A stretch of 64,000 nt of DNA, from positions 62,001 through 126,000 of the forward strand of contig NZ_WOEI01000002.1 in the NCBI RefSeq assembly GCF_009733925.1, read 5' to 3'. Each line of letters begins with the position of its first letter. The stretch's first letter is position 1. This DNA comes from Streptobacillus canis (GTDB lineage: Bacteria > Fusobacteriota > Fusobacteriia > Fusobacteriales > Leptotrichiaceae). A program made the translations under genes and the position numbers. The notes beneath the pieces are model-generated. The model was not told the origin of the DNA and ran no database searches. It saw only the letters and a program-made list of their open reading frames with translations. This document shows, one piece after another, positions 51,647 to 61,242 of the stretch.

Positions 51647-53662
51647 ATGAAAAAAATTGTTTTTGGACTTTTAGCAATTACTTCTATGGTTTCAATGTCG
51701 GCTACCACTGGAAATTTTGAAATAGAAGGTAATGTAGAATTTGGAAAAGGTACTAATTTAGATTTAAATGGAAAAACTAAATTAGGAATGTATTTAGATT
51801 CACAAAAAGATGCGTATTTCTTTATTAATTTAGAAGGCGCAAAAAAAGATGTTTTAGACACTAATACTTCAGAAGCTAAACATTTAGTAGGTTTAAGCTA
51901 TGAAAAAAATTTAGGAGATAAAACTGATGTAGGAGTTTATGCTGCATATAAAAATCTTGTAAATCGTAGTTATGATGAAGATAAAAGCTTTAAAAATGAA
52001 TTAACTAATCATTTATCTGTTAAGAATAAATATAAGGATGATTTCAATTTCTTCCAAAAAACAGATGCTTTAAATAGATTAGGGTATAAAGAAGAAAAAG
52101 GTAAAAACACTATTATAGGAGCACATGCAAATACTCGTATTAATAGAACAGATCTTTATGCTGGAGGAAGCTTTACAACTAAAGATTATGCAAAAGGTAC
52201 TAATAGATTCTATTCTTATTTAGAAACTAATACTATGTATGATTTAGGGTTCTTCAATACTAAATTTATATATGATGTAAATACTGAAACTCAACAAAAA
52301 ACTAAAGTTATAAGTAATAAAGCTAAAGAAGGAGATATTAATGTTGCTGAAAATGGTGGAGCACTTAATGTAGATCTTAAATTCTCTAGTTCAAGAATAA
52401 TACCTGATACTTTCTTCTACAATCAAGCTAAACTTGATTTAAAATCAGGATTTAAAGCTACTGAAGAAGGAGAAAGATTCCTAGAATTTGAACAAAAAAA
52501 TTACTTTAAATATACTGGTATCAAAAATCTTACTGTAGTTGCAAAGGCAGATTATGAATTAAAACATTCAGTATATGTTGATGGTAAGGCTAAAAAAACT
52601 AAAAAAGGTGAAAGTAATTTAATTGATGAAAATAAACATACAGTAAGAGTTACAGGAAATGCTAATTATGTTACAGATAAATATAGATTGTTTGGAGAAT
52701 TCTCAACTTCAAATAGTGTTTCTTTAGGTAAAACTATATTCACAAATCATAGTTATGACTTAAAAGCTATTTATGAACACAATGTGTTAGATAACTTAAA
52801 ATTAATTACGGATGGTGCATTTAAAACATATATTTCATTTGCTCCAATTAGCGATGCAACTTTAGGATTTGGTTACAAATCTAGTGGAAGAGATGGACGT
52901 TTAATTTATGATAGTTCAAGTAGTTTAAAATATAGAATGTTAGGTCAAAGTAATAAAGGAGTAACTCATTCTATCTTTGCTTTAAGTGAAAATAAATTAA
53001 CATATTTAAACAGAGGAGTAAAAGTAGAAGGAAACTTAAACTTTGCTAATGAATATGAAATGGTAACAGAAATCAAGAAAGTGAAAAAAGATGAAGTAAT
53101 CACTAATACTAATAATTTATTATTATTCTTAAACCCAGGGTTTAAAGCTTCATATAAAAAAGATAAAGGATATATAGGTACTGAAACTCAATTTGCATAT
53201 TCAAGAGATATGTTTAATAGTGAAAATGCAGAAAATAGATATGGTTTAATGAATAAAAATGAAGTTAAATATAATGTTGAAGAAAATATAACTTTAACTG
53301 CAGGACTTGATGTAGATTATAGAGTAAATAAATTATCATTTGATCATATGAATAATTTCAAAGATTATACTGAAAATTTAGGACATAACTTATTTAGATT
53401 CTATAAATATAGAAAAGTAGATGAAAATGAAACAAAGTATGAATATAACGAAGCTAAAGAATTATCAGTAAAAGATATGCCTGAAAAAGATAGAGAAATA
53501 AAAGTAAAAGTTGGTGTAGGTTCAGAACTTAAATTTGTTGAAAATAGATTAACTGTTAAACCAACTACATCATTTACTTATGTTTATAAAAAAGATAAAG
53601 ATATTGATGCAGTTAAAAAATATATAGGAAATGTTGGATTAAATATTTCGTATAACTGGTAA
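51647..53662 (+). CDS. Large outer-membrane beta-barrel surface protein
   Basis: A 671-residue protein with a signal peptide cleaved near residue 21 (MKKIVFGLLAITSMVSMSA). The mature sequence is rich in alternating polar/hydrophobic strands separated by Lys/Asn/Asp turns and ends in VGLNISYNW, with an aromatic C terminus, as in barrel proteins. No named family was recognised. A possible -10 TATAAT is at 51606-51611. It is followed after 14 bases by the nuclease gene and is probably co-transcribed with it. It may be a host-facing barrel or a porin; both are inference. Confidence 0.65.
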   Translation: MKKIVFGLLAITSMVSMSATTGNFEIEGNVEFGKGTNLDLNGKTKLGMYLDSQKDAYFFINLEGAKKDVLDTNTSEAKHLVGLSYEKNLGDKTDVGVYAAYKNLVNRSYDEDKSFKNELTNHLSVKNKYKDDFNFFQKTDALNRLGYKEEKGKNTIIGAHANTRINRTDLYAGGSFTTKDYAKGTNRFYSYLETNTMYDLGFFNTKFIYDVNTETQQKTKVISNKAKEGDINVAENGGALNVDLKFSSSRIIPDTFFYNQAKLDLKSGFKATEEGERFLEFEQKNYFKYTGIKNLTVVAKADYELKHSVYVDGKAKKTKKGESNLIDENKHTVRVTGNANYVTDKYRLFGEFSTSNSVSLGKTIFTNHSYDLKAIYEHNVLDNLKLITDGAFKTYISFAPISDATLGFGYKSSGRDGRLIYDSSSSLKYRMLGQSNKGVTHSIFALSENKLTYLNRGVKVEGNLNFANEYEMVTEIKKVKKDEVITNTNNLLLFLNPGFKASYKKDKGYIGTETQFAYSRDMFNSENAENRYGLMNKNEVKYNVEENITLTAGLDVDYRVNKLSFDHMNNFKDYTENLGHNLFRFYKYRKVDENETKYEYNEAKELSVKDMPEKDREIKVKVGVGSELKFVENRLTVKPTTSFTYVYKKDKDIDAVKKYIGNVGLNISYNW

Positions 53663-53676
53663 TTAGGAGAAGTAAA

Positions 53677-55470
53677 ATGAGAAAAATATTATTAACACTT
53701 TTAGCATTAGCAAGTCTAGGATATGCTGAAAGTATTTCTGAAATACAAGGAAGAGGCCTTCAATCCCCTTTATTAAATAAAAATGTTAGTGATGTAGAAG
53801 GAATAGTTACTTACAAAATTAATACTAAATACAATAAAGGTATGTATATACAAAGTGAAAAACCTGATCAAGACTCTAATACATCTGAGGGAATATATGT
53901 AGAATATAAAGGTGTAGATAAAATATCTGTAGGAGATTTAGTAAATGTTTCAGGAAAAGTTGAAGAGTTACAATTTGCAAAATTTGATAGTACTAAATTG
54001 ACAGTTACTGCAATAATTGCAAAAGATTTAGAAGTTCTAGATGTAAATTTAAAACCTATGGTTACAGAAATTAGAGGAGATGAAATACCTAGTAATATTG
54101 CTGATGGTGATGTATTAGCTTTAGATAGAAATGCATCTGCTATGGACTATTTTGAATCATTAGAAGGAATGGTAGTTAAAATTTTAGATCCATATATTAC
54201 AGGACATAAAGAAGAATATGGAGACATATTTGTAATACCGAAGTTAGCTAGAGATAAAGCTGTAATTACAGAAAATGGTGGTATATTATACAATAAATAT
54301 GGTAATGAAAAAAATCATGTAATAGATGTTTCAGCAGTTGATAGCTATTATTGGAGAGATAAACATTTCATTAGAGAATTTACTCCTAATCCAGGAGATA
54401 AATTTAAAGCTGATATAGTTGGAGTGTTAACGAATGATAACTATAACTCTATTAAAGTTTTACCTACAGAAGAATTACCACCTATAGAAAATATAGGTTC
54501 TAAACCTGATGTATTAGAATTTAAATATAGAGAAGATATGATTAATATTTCTTCATATAATGTTGAAAACTATGCACATGCAGTAAGTCCAGAAAGAACA
54601 CCTATTTTTGCAAAACAAGTTAAGGATAAATTAAATACTCCTGATATTATTACTTTAATAGAAGTAGGAGATGACGATGGTCCAACAACAAGTGATGTAG
54701 TAAGTTCTGAAAAGAATGGACAAGCAATGATTGATGCTATTAAATATGAATCAGATATAGATTATGGATATTTAGCAGTAGATCCTGAATATGGAAAAGA
54801 TGGAGGAATGCCATCTATGAATATACGGAATGCCATACTATATAGAAAAGATAAATTAAAATTAGTAGAATTTAACCAAAGTAATTCTTATGAAAATACA
54901 GAGGTATTGGTTGATGAAAATGGTGGTGCTAAATTAAAATATAATCCTGGTAGAATAGGAATTGATAGTAATGCATTTATAGCAACAAGAAAACCATTAG
55001 TTGCTTTATTTGAGGTAAACGGCAAACATCTATATGTTATAGGAGTACATTTAAGTTCAAAAAGAGGAGATGACCCTGTATTTGGTCCTAAACAACCACC
55101 TAGAAGAAGATCTGAAAATCATAGACATGAACAAGCTAAATATATTAATAATTTTGTTAAAGATATTTTATCTAAAGATAAAGATGCTACTGTAATAGTG
55201 ATGGGAGATATAAATGACTTTGATTTCTCAGTTACTTCAGATAATTTAAGAGGGAATGAATTGATAGATGTTATGGGACAATTAGCACCTAATAAGAGAT
55301 ATTCTTATGTATATGAAGGTATGTCACAAGTTCTTGATAATATCTTTATAAACAAAGAATATGATGGAAATATTAATGTAGATGTTATTAGAATAAATCC
55401 TGAATTTACTAAGTCACAAGGTGCATTTAGTGATCACGATCCAGTATTTATACAGTTTAAATTGAAATAA
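53677..55470 (+). CDS. Secreted ExeM-like endonuclease/phosphatase-family nuclease
   Basis: A 597-residue protein with a signal peptide (about 1-17). Residues 20-135 form an OB-fold region with GRGLQSPL, GIVTYKIN and VGDLVNVSGKV, as in ExeM-type extracellular nucleases. An endonuclease/exonuclease/phosphatase domain fills about 285-597: NISSYNVEN (Asn295), EVGD, IGVHLSS (His457), GDINDFD (Asp/Asn near 511-513) and SDHDP (His587). All catalytic residues are present, so it should cut DNA or RNA outside the cytoplasm. It follows the barrel gene after 14 bases, with TTAGGAG-like RBS. Confidence 0.85.
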   Translation: MRKILLTLLALASLGYAESISEIQGRGLQSPLLNKNVSDVEGIVTYKINTKYNKGMYIQSEKPDQDSNTSEGIYVEYKGVDKISVGDLVNVSGKVEELQFAKFDSTKLTVTAIIAKDLEVLDVNLKPMVTEIRGDEIPSNIADGDVLALDRNASAMDYFESLEGMVVKILDPYITGHKEEYGDIFVIPKLARDKAVITENGGILYNKYGNEKNHVIDVSAVDSYYWRDKHFIREFTPNPGDKFKADIVGVLTNDNYNSIKVLPTEELPPIENIGSKPDVLEFKYREDMINISSYNVENYAHAVSPERTPIFAKQVKDKLNTPDIITLIEVGDDDGPTTSDVVSSEKNGQAMIDAIKYESDIDYGYLAVDPEYGKDGGMPSMNIRNAILYRKDKLKLVEFNQSNSYENTEVLVDENGGAKLKYNPGRIGIDSNAFIATRKPLVALFEVNGKHLYVIGVHLSSKRGDDPVFGPKQPPRRRSENHRHEQAKYINNFVKDILSKDKDATVIVMGDINDFDFSVTSDNLRGNELIDVMGQLAPNKRYSYVYEGMSQVLDNIFINKEYDGNINVDVIRINPEFTKSQGAFSDHDPVFIQFKLK

Positions 55471-55472
55471 AA

Positions 55473-55512
55473 ATAATGGAATTATCTCATGATTGTGATA
55501 ATTCCATTTTAA
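55473..55512. terminator. Bidirectional terminator between convergent genes
   Basis: TGGAATTATC (55477-55486) pairs with GATAATTCCA (55497-55506), flanked by A-rich and T-rich tracts. It serves the nuclease gene (+) and the S41 peptidase gene (-). Confidence 0.75.
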
Positions 55513-55513
55513 T

Positions 55514-56782
55514 TTACCTATTATTTTTAACGAAATTTCTTACTTTAATTAGAAAATCTTTATCATGGGTGTCTAACCAAATATCAGGTTTAAAACCTTC
55601 ATATTCATTTATATTTTCTAATATAGGAAGTGAAGTATAATTTGAAAAAATAAATGATGTTTTAGTATTAGGTAAATAGAATTTATCTCCTGAAGAATAT
55701 TGAAAAGCACCTGATGTATAATCGCCGATTATATATGTATTTTTAAAATCAAATAATTTTGTGAAAAGTACAGTAAGTTCTGAAGCAGATGCACTTTCTT
55801 TATTAACTAAAATATATATTTTAGTATTAAATCTATTTGAGGCTTTAATATCATTAAAGTTTAAAAATAAATCTTGGTTATCCAAATCCATGTCAAATTT
55901 AAAATCAAAAATTTCTCTTAATAAGCTCTCTATATTATCCAAATATCCACCATGATTTCCTCTTAAATCTATAATAACATCTTTATTTTTAAAATTGGTA
56001 TTTTTTACTTTTTCATATATAATTTTTTTATTATCGTAAAATCTAGGAATTGCAATATATACAATGTTTTCATTATCAGTATAATCAAAAATAGAAATAT
56101 TATGATTTAATAAAGGATAAAGTGATATTTTTTCTTCTGTATTGTCTTTATGTTTAGCGTTTATTTCATAATAATTTAAATATTTTGAATTTTCTGTTTT
56201 TAAAATATATTGTATTTTCCCACTTAGATCTATTGTAGGAACTATATCAGCGTTCACTTCTAAAATATCATCTTTTTTAATATAATCTTTACTTAAATAA
56301 GTAAACTTTTCTATATGTTTAAGATTTTTATTATTAATATTAAAGTGTCCATCTTTAATGTACTTAGAGAATTCATTTATTAATATTTCATCATATTTTT
56401 TTTGAGTAATAGGAAAAATTTCTTTTTCAAGTTTATTAAATATATTTTCTTTAATTTTATTAAAGGTATTTTTTCCGCCGTTATTACAATAACCAACATA
56501 ATGAGTTGATAGTAGTTTGAATAATAGTTCTGTATCACTGTATACACTTTCTTTATTATGTTTTCTATTTTCATCGAAAATATTTGAAATTAAATGTTCA
56601 TATTTACTTGTTCTATATATTTTTAAATCTATTTCTGGTAATATTTCTAATTTACATTTTTTCTGTTTTTCATTTTTAATTTCTATTTTATAAGGCTCTA
56701 TTTTTATTTTTTCTTCTTTATTTCTATTAATAGCAATAGTGATCATTATTAAGAAAAAAATTAATGGTAAAAATTTTTTCAT
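55514..56782 (-). CDS. S41 family peptidase, tricorn/IRBP-like
   Basis: A 422-residue protein with an N-terminal hydrophobic signal or anchor (about 4-18). It has DGHFNI (His146), DLRGNHGGY (272-280) and VNKESASASE (Ser330/332), the pattern of S41 serine peptidases. The Lys found in CtpA-type enzymes (GKGxxQ) is absent (GAFQ at that position), so the His-Ser arrangement of the tricorn-like branch is more likely. No PDZ domain is obvious. It is alone on the minus strand with AGGAGG before its ATG. Location in the periplasm or at the surface is inferred from the signal. Confidence 0.75.
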   Translation of the reverse strand: MKKFLPLIFFLIMITIAINRNKEEKIKIEPYKIEIKNEKQKKCKLEILPEIDLKIYRTSKYEHLISNIFDENRKHNKESVYSDTELLFKLLSTHYVGYCNNGGKNTFNKIKENIFNKLEKEIFPITQKKYDEILINEFSKYIKDGHFNINNKNLKHIEKFTYLSKDYIKKDDILEVNADIVPTIDLSGKIQYILKTENSKYLNYYEINAKHKDNTEEKISLYPLLNHNISIFDYTDNENIVYIAIPRFYDNKKIIYEKVKNTNFKNKDVIIDLRGNHGGYLDNIESLLREIFDFKFDMDLDNQDLFLNFNDIKASNRFNTKIYILVNKESASASELTVLFTKLFDFKNTYIIGDYTSGAFQYSSGDKFYLPNTKTSFIFSNYTSLPILENINEYEGFKPDIWLDTHDKDFLIKVRNFVKNNR

Positions 56783-56810
56783 GTAATTCCTCCAAAAATA
56801 TATATAATAT

Positions 56811-56839
56811 AATGTACCTCAAGTTTAAAAACTTGTCAA
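56811..56839 (-). promoter_or_regulatory. Promoter of the S41 peptidase gene
   Basis: On the minus strand TTGACA (56834-56839), 17 bases, TACATT (56811-56816), about 29 bases before the start codon. Confidence 0.55.
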
Positions 56840-56887
56840 GATAATTTAGAAAAAATCAACTCTAATATAGAAAAATTCATATAAATA

Positions 56888-56896
56888 TGTTAAAAT
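56888..56896 (+). promoter_or_regulatory. Extended -10 promoter of sufU
   Basis: TGT followed by TAAAAT (56891-56896); no clear -35. It is 26 bases before the ATG. Confidence 0.45.
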
Positions 56897-56921
56897 AGAA
56901 TAAAACGTTTAGGGAGCAAAT

Positions 56922-57350
56922 ATGAGCTTAGATAGATTATACCAATTAACAATTATGGAATATAATAAGAGATATGATTTAAGAGGAGAAATAGAAGGTG
57001 CAACTGATGTAGAAAGAGGACATAATCCTTCTTGTGGAGATGATCTTTCTATTGTTTTAAAAATAGATGGAGATAAAATTGAAAATGCATCATTTTTAGG
57101 GACAGGTTGTGCTATCTCTACAGCTTCTGCAGCTATGCTTGTAGAACTTGTTAAAGGTAAAAATATAGGTGAAGCTAAAGAAATCATAGATGTATTCTTT
57201 AAAGTAATGAAGGGTGAAGATGTAGAAGATGTTAAAAAAGATATTTTAGGTGAAGCTATGCTATTAGAAATAACTAAAGATATGCCTGCTAGAATTAAAT
57301 GTTCAACACTTGCTTGGCATAGCTTAAAAGTAATATTAGAAAAACACTAG
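56922..57350 (+). CDS. sufU: Fe-S cluster assembly protein SufU
   Basis: A 142-residue SufU/IscU-like protein. It has NPSCGDD (Cys38, Asp40), GTGCAISTASA (Cys63) and RIKCSTLAW (Cys127), the three Cys and one Asp that bind zinc and take up sulfur from SufS. The insert of about 20 residues between the second and third Cys distinguishes SufU from IscU. The rest of a suf operon (sufCDSB) is not in this window, so sufU is separated from its usual neighbours. GGGAGC precedes the ATG. It leads the operon with tmk, hisS and aspS. Confidence 0.88.
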   Translation: MSLDRLYQLTIMEYNKRYDLRGEIEGATDVERGHNPSCGDDLSIVLKIDGDKIENASFLGTGCAISTASAAMLVELVKGKNIGEAKEIIDVFFKVMKGEDVEDVKKDILGEAMLLEITKDMPARIKCSTLAWHSLKVILEKH

Positions 57351-57359
57351 GAGATAAAT

Positions 57360-58031
57360 ATGGGTAAATTAATAATAATAGAAGGAACTGACGGAAGTGG
57401 GAAACAAACACAAACACAAAAGCTATATGATAGATTAATTAGTGAAGGTAAACTTGTTAAGAAAATTTCTTTCCCTAATTATGAATCTAATTCTTCAGCA
57501 TTAGTTAAGATGTATTTATCTGGAGAGTTTGGTTCTAAACCTACTGATGTTAATGCATATACAGCTTCAACATTCTTTGGTATAGATAGATATGCATCAT
57601 ATAAGACAGACTGGGAGAAAGATTATTTATCAGGAACAATAATATTAAGTGATAGATATACAGGATCAAATATGATACATCATGGATCTAAAATAGATGA
57701 TAAAGATGAAAAACATAGATATTTAGATTGGTTAGAAGACCAAGAATTTAATAAATTTGGTATACCTAGACCAAATATTACTATCTTTTTAAATGTACCA
57801 ATAGAGTACACTTTTAATTTAATGGAAAATAGAGAAAATAAGTTTACTGGAGAAAGTAAAAAAGATATACATGAAAGTGATAAAGATTATCTAAGAAAAT
57901 CTTACTATAATGCTCTTGCTATAGCAGAAGAAAAAGGTTGGAAAGTTATAGACTGTGTAAAAGATGGTGTAATGTTATCAATAGATAAAATACATGAGTT
58001 AATATATAATGAAGTGAAGGAGATACTATGA
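57360..58031 (+). CDS. tmk: Thymidylate kinase
   Basis: A 223-residue dTMP kinase. P-loop GTDGSGKQTQ (9-18), SFPNYESNSSALVKMYLSGEFG (deoxythymidine pocket), DRYTGSN and a LID segment with ENKFTGESKKDIHES. The DGSGKQTQ signature with Gln after the P-loop is found in a subset of eukaryotic-like and low-G+C bacterial enzymes. The KFGIPRPNITIFLNVP segment is standard. It supplies dTDP for DNA synthesis. It overlaps hisS by four bases (ATGA). Confidence 0.92.
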   Translation: MGKLIIIEGTDGSGKQTQTQKLYDRLISEGKLVKKISFPNYESNSSALVKMYLSGEFGSKPTDVNAYTASTFFGIDRYASYKTDWEKDYLSGTIILSDRYTGSNMIHHGSKIDDKDEKHRYLDWLEDQEFNKFGIPRPNITIFLNVPIEYTFNLMENRENKFTGESKKDIHESDKDYLRKSYYNALAIAEEKGWKVIDCVKDGVMLSIDKIHELIYNEVKEIL

Positions 58032-59266
58032 AACTTGAGACATTAAGAGGAATGAAGGATATGTTTGCAGTAGATGCAGAGAAGTATAACTACATAGTTA
58101 ATGCTGCAAAGACTACATTCGATAAATATGGATATTCAAATGTAATAACACCAATATTAGAAGAAACGGATCTTTTTAAAAGAGCTGTTGGAGATGAAAC
58201 AGATGTAGTTTCAAAAGAAATGTATACATTCATGGATAAAGGAGATAGGAGTGTTACTATGCGTCCTGAAGGGACTGCAGGAGTAGTTAGAGCATATTTA
58301 AATGCTGGATTCCATAAATCTAGTCCTAATGTTAAATGGTATTATCATGGGCCTATGTATAGATATGAAGCTCCTCAAAAAGGTAGATATAGAGAATTCC
58401 ACCAATTTGGAGTAGAATCATTTGGAATTAGAAGTCCTTTCTTAGATGCAGAAATGATTACTATGGCATGTGAGTTCTTAAATAAATTAGGAATAAATGA
58501 TTTGGTTGTGGAATTAAATTCATTAGGTTCAGTAGAATCAAGAATAATATATATTAAGGAATTACAAAACTATTTATTAGCAAATATAGATAAATTAAGT
58601 AATGATTCAAAAATAAGAGCAGAGAAAAATCCTTTAAGAGTTTTTGACTCAAAAGATGAAGGAGATCAAAAAGTTTTAGAAGGAGCTCCAAAATTACATG
58701 ATTTCTTTGATGGAGAAAGTACTAAATTCTTTGAAGAATTAAAGGCTAATCTTGATAAATTTAATGTAAATTATTTAATTAATCCAGCACTTGTTAGAGG
58801 ACTTGATTACTATTGTGATACAGTATTTGAAATTAAGTCAAGTAAACTTGGCTCTCAATCTACAGTACTTGGTGGAGGAAGATATGATAAGTTAACTGAA
58901 ATCTTAGCAGGAGTTAAAGTTCCAGGAATAGGATTTGCAGCAGGTATAGAAAGACTTTCAATGTTAATGGATGAATCACTTCTTGTAAAAGAAGAAAAGA
59001 AAGTATTTATAGCATACTTTGAGGAAACAAAAGATTACTTATTTGAAGTATTAAAAGAACTTAGAAAAAATGATATTAACGTAGAATTTGAATATAGCCC
59101 TAAAGGTTTCTCTTCACAAATGAAGAAAGCTAATAAGGTAAATGCAAATTATGTAGTAATATTAGGAGAAAGTGAAATGAATGCTGGAAAAGTAACGTTT
59201 AAAGATTTCAGCACAGGAAACCAAGAAGAAATAACTATAACTGAAGTAGTAGAAAGGGTAAAATAA
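58028..59266 (+). CDS. hisS: Histidyl-tRNA synthetase
   Basis: A 412-residue class II synthetase. Motif 1 region around [19 protein letters not shown], motif 2 [14 protein letters not shown] and [25 protein letters not shown], the histidine-binding [14 protein letters not shown] and motif 3 [11 protein letters not shown], followed by a C-terminal anticodon-binding domain (about 325-412). Length is normal. It overlaps tmk by four bases and aspS by one base. Confidence 0.96.
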   Translation: MKLETLRGMKDMFAVDAEKYNYIVNAAKTTFDKYGYSNVITPILEETDLFKRAVGDETDVVSKEMYTFMDKGDRSVTMRPEGTAGVVRAYLNAGFHKSSPNVKWYYHGPMYRYEAPQKGRYREFHQFGVESFGIRSPFLDAEMITMACEFLNKLGINDLVVELNSLGSVESRIIYIKELQNYLLANIDKLSNDSKIRAEKNPLRVFDSKDEGDQKVLEGAPKLHDFFDGESTKFFEELKANLDKFNVNYLINPALVRGLDYYCDTVFEIKSSKLGSQSTVLGGGRYDKLTEILAGVKVPGIGFAAGIERLSMLMDESLLVKEEKKVFIAYFEETKDYLFEVLKELRKNDINVEFEYSPKGFSSQMKKANKVNANYVVILGESEMNAGKVTFKDFSTGNQEEITITEVVERVK

Positions 59267-61029
59267 TGTATAGAAGTCATAAGTTAAATGAATTAAGAAT
59301 AGAAAATGTTAATGAAGTTGTAACTTTATCTGGATGGGTTGATAAAGTAAGAGATTTAGGTCACTTTACTTTTATAGACTTAAGAGATAGATATGGAATT
59401 ACACAAGTATTAATTAATGAAAATTCACCAGCTGAAGTTCAAGAATTAGTAAAGAAAATTAAAAATGAATTTGTAATTCAAGTAAAAGGAAAAGTTCTTG
59501 AAAGAAGTTCTAAAAACAAAAATATTGAAACTGGAGATATAGAAGTATTAGCTGAAGAATTAACAGTACTTTCTACATCTAAACCTTTACCTTTCGAACT
59601 TACAGAAGGTAATGTAAATGAAAATTTAAGATTAACATATAGATATTTAGATATCAGAAGAAGAAGAGTTTTAGAAAATATTAAGAAGAGAAATGAAATG
59701 TTATTCTCTATTAGAGAATTCATGAATAATGAAGGATTCTTAGATATAGATACTCCTATACTTGGTAAAGCAACTCCAGAAGGAGCACGTGATTTCATAG
59801 TTCCAAGTAGAATACAAAAAGGAGATTTCTATGCACTGCCTCAATCGCCCCAATTATTTAAACAAACATTAATGGTAGCTGGAGTAGATAAATATTACCA
59901 ACTTGCTAAATGTTTTAGAGACGAAGATTTAAGAGCAGATAGACAACCAGAATTTACACAACTTGACTTAGAAATGTCATTCATACATCAAGAAGATATT
60001 TTAAATCTTGTTGAAAGATTAGCTAAAAAAGTATTTACAGATGTAACAGGTGAAGTTCAAGAAGCACCATTTGAAAGAATTAGTTATGATTATGCCATGA
60101 ATAATTATGGATCTGACAAACCAGATTTAAGATTTGGAATGAAAATACAAGATATTTCAGATATAGTTAATGGTAAAGGTTTCTCAGTATTTGATGATGC
60201 TATAGCAAATGGAGGAAGTGTTAGAGCTATAGTTAGTGAAGATAGAGAATTTTCTAGAAAGAAAATAAAAGACTTAGAAGACTTTGTTAAAGTTTACTAT
60301 AAAGCTAAAGGTTTAGCATACATTAAGAAATTAGAAGATGGAAGTATTAATTCTCCTATAGCTAAATTCTTTGATGAAGCTACATTAAATGCTTTAGTTG
60401 AAAGATTAGAATTAAAGAATAATGAAATAGTATTCATACTTGCAGATAAAAATAAAGTAGTTCTAGATGGTTTAGGAGCATTAAGATTAAAACTTGGAGA
60501 AGAATTAGGATTAATAGACAAAGATAAATTTAAATTTGTTTGGGTACTTGATTTCCCTATGTTTGAATATTCTGAAGAAGAAGAAAGATATCAAGCAGCT
60601 CACCATCCATTCACATCAATTAAAAAAGAACATATTAAATATTTAGAAACTAAAGAATATGATAAGATATTATCTGAATCTTATGACTTAGTATTGAATG
60701 GATATGAAATTGGTGGAGGATCAATTAGAATACATGATTCTGAATTACAATCAAAAGTATTTGATGAATTAGGATTATCTAAAGAAGAGCAATTAGATAA
60801 ATTTGGATTCTTCTTAGAAACATTAAGTTATGGAGTTCCACCACATGGAGGATTAGCATTTGGTCTTGATAGATGGTTAATGGCTATGTTAAAAGAAAAC
60901 TCTATTAAAGAAGTAATACCATTCCCTAAAACTAATAAAGGTCAAGATTTATTAACTGGAGCACCAGCTGATGTTGATCATAAACAACTTGAAAATGATT
61001 TAAGACTTAAAAAAATAGTTGTTGAATAA
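59266..61029 (+). CDS. aspS: Aspartyl-tRNA synthetase
   Basis: A 587-residue class II synthetase with an N-terminal OB-fold anticodon domain (about 15-105), the catalytic domain with [55 protein letters not shown], the bacterial GAD insertion domain (about 290-420) and [14 protein letters not shown] (motif 3). The hisS-aspS order is common in bacteria. A strong terminator follows, then an unlinked cas9 gene. Confidence 0.96.
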   Translation: MYRSHKLNELRIENVNEVVTLSGWVDKVRDLGHFTFIDLRDRYGITQVLINENSPAEVQELVKKIKNEFVIQVKGKVLERSSKNKNIETGDIEVLAEELTVLSTSKPLPFELTEGNVNENLRLTYRYLDIRRRRVLENIKKRNEMLFSIREFMNNEGFLDIDTPILGKATPEGARDFIVPSRIQKGDFYALPQSPQLFKQTLMVAGVDKYYQLAKCFRDEDLRADRQPEFTQLDLEMSFIHQEDILNLVERLAKKVFTDVTGEVQEAPFERISYDYAMNNYGSDKPDLRFGMKIQDISDIVNGKGFSVFDDAIANGGSVRAIVSEDREFSRKKIKDLEDFVKVYYKAKGLAYIKKLEDGSINSPIAKFFDEATLNALVERLELKNNEIVFILADKNKVVLDGLGALRLKLGEELGLIDKDKFKFVWVLDFPMFEYSEEEERYQAAHHPFTSIKKEHIKYLETKEYDKILSESYDLVLNGYEIGGGSIRIHDSELQSKVFDELGLSKEEQLDKFGFFLETLSYGVPPHGGLAFGLDRWLMAMLKENSIKEVIPFPKTNKGQDLLTGAPADVDHKQLENDLRLKKIVVE

Positions 61030-61031
61030 TA

Positions 61032-61064
61032 AAAAAAGCAATTCCTTAGGAATTGCTTTTTCTT
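61032..61064. terminator. Terminator after aspS
   Basis: GCAATTCC (61038-61045) pairs with GGAATTGC (61049-61056), flanked by A and T runs on both sides; it can function in both directions. Confidence 0.85.
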
Positions 61065-61136
61065 TTACCATGTATACTATTATTCTAGTATTTGAAAAAT
61101 TATTTTACAAATGAAAGTTAAGAAGAAATTGAGAAT

Positions 61137-61157
61137 TTTTTTAACTTGGTTAAAAAA
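61137..61157. repeat. AT-rich palindrome upstream of the cas9 promoter
   Basis: TTTTTTAAC (61137-61145) is the inverse of GTTAAAAAA (61149-61157) around a 3-base loop. It lies about 27 bases upstream of the cas9 -35 and could be an operator or a structural element. Another short inverted repeat (ATACTA/TAGTAT) lies at 61074-61091. Confidence 0.45.
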
Positions 61158-61183
61158 GTCTTTCTTTAAATTTTTTACATATA

Positions 61184-61211
61184 TTGATTTAAAAAAAAAA
61201 CGGGGTATAAT
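61184..61211 (+). promoter_or_regulatory. cas9 promoter
   Basis: TTGATT (61184-61189), 16 bases, TATAAT (61206-61211). The start is about 25 bases before the cas9 ATG, and GGAG is at the RBS position. Confidence 0.7.
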
Positions 61212-61242
61212 TTTAGTGAAAAAAATATAAGGAGATAGATAT

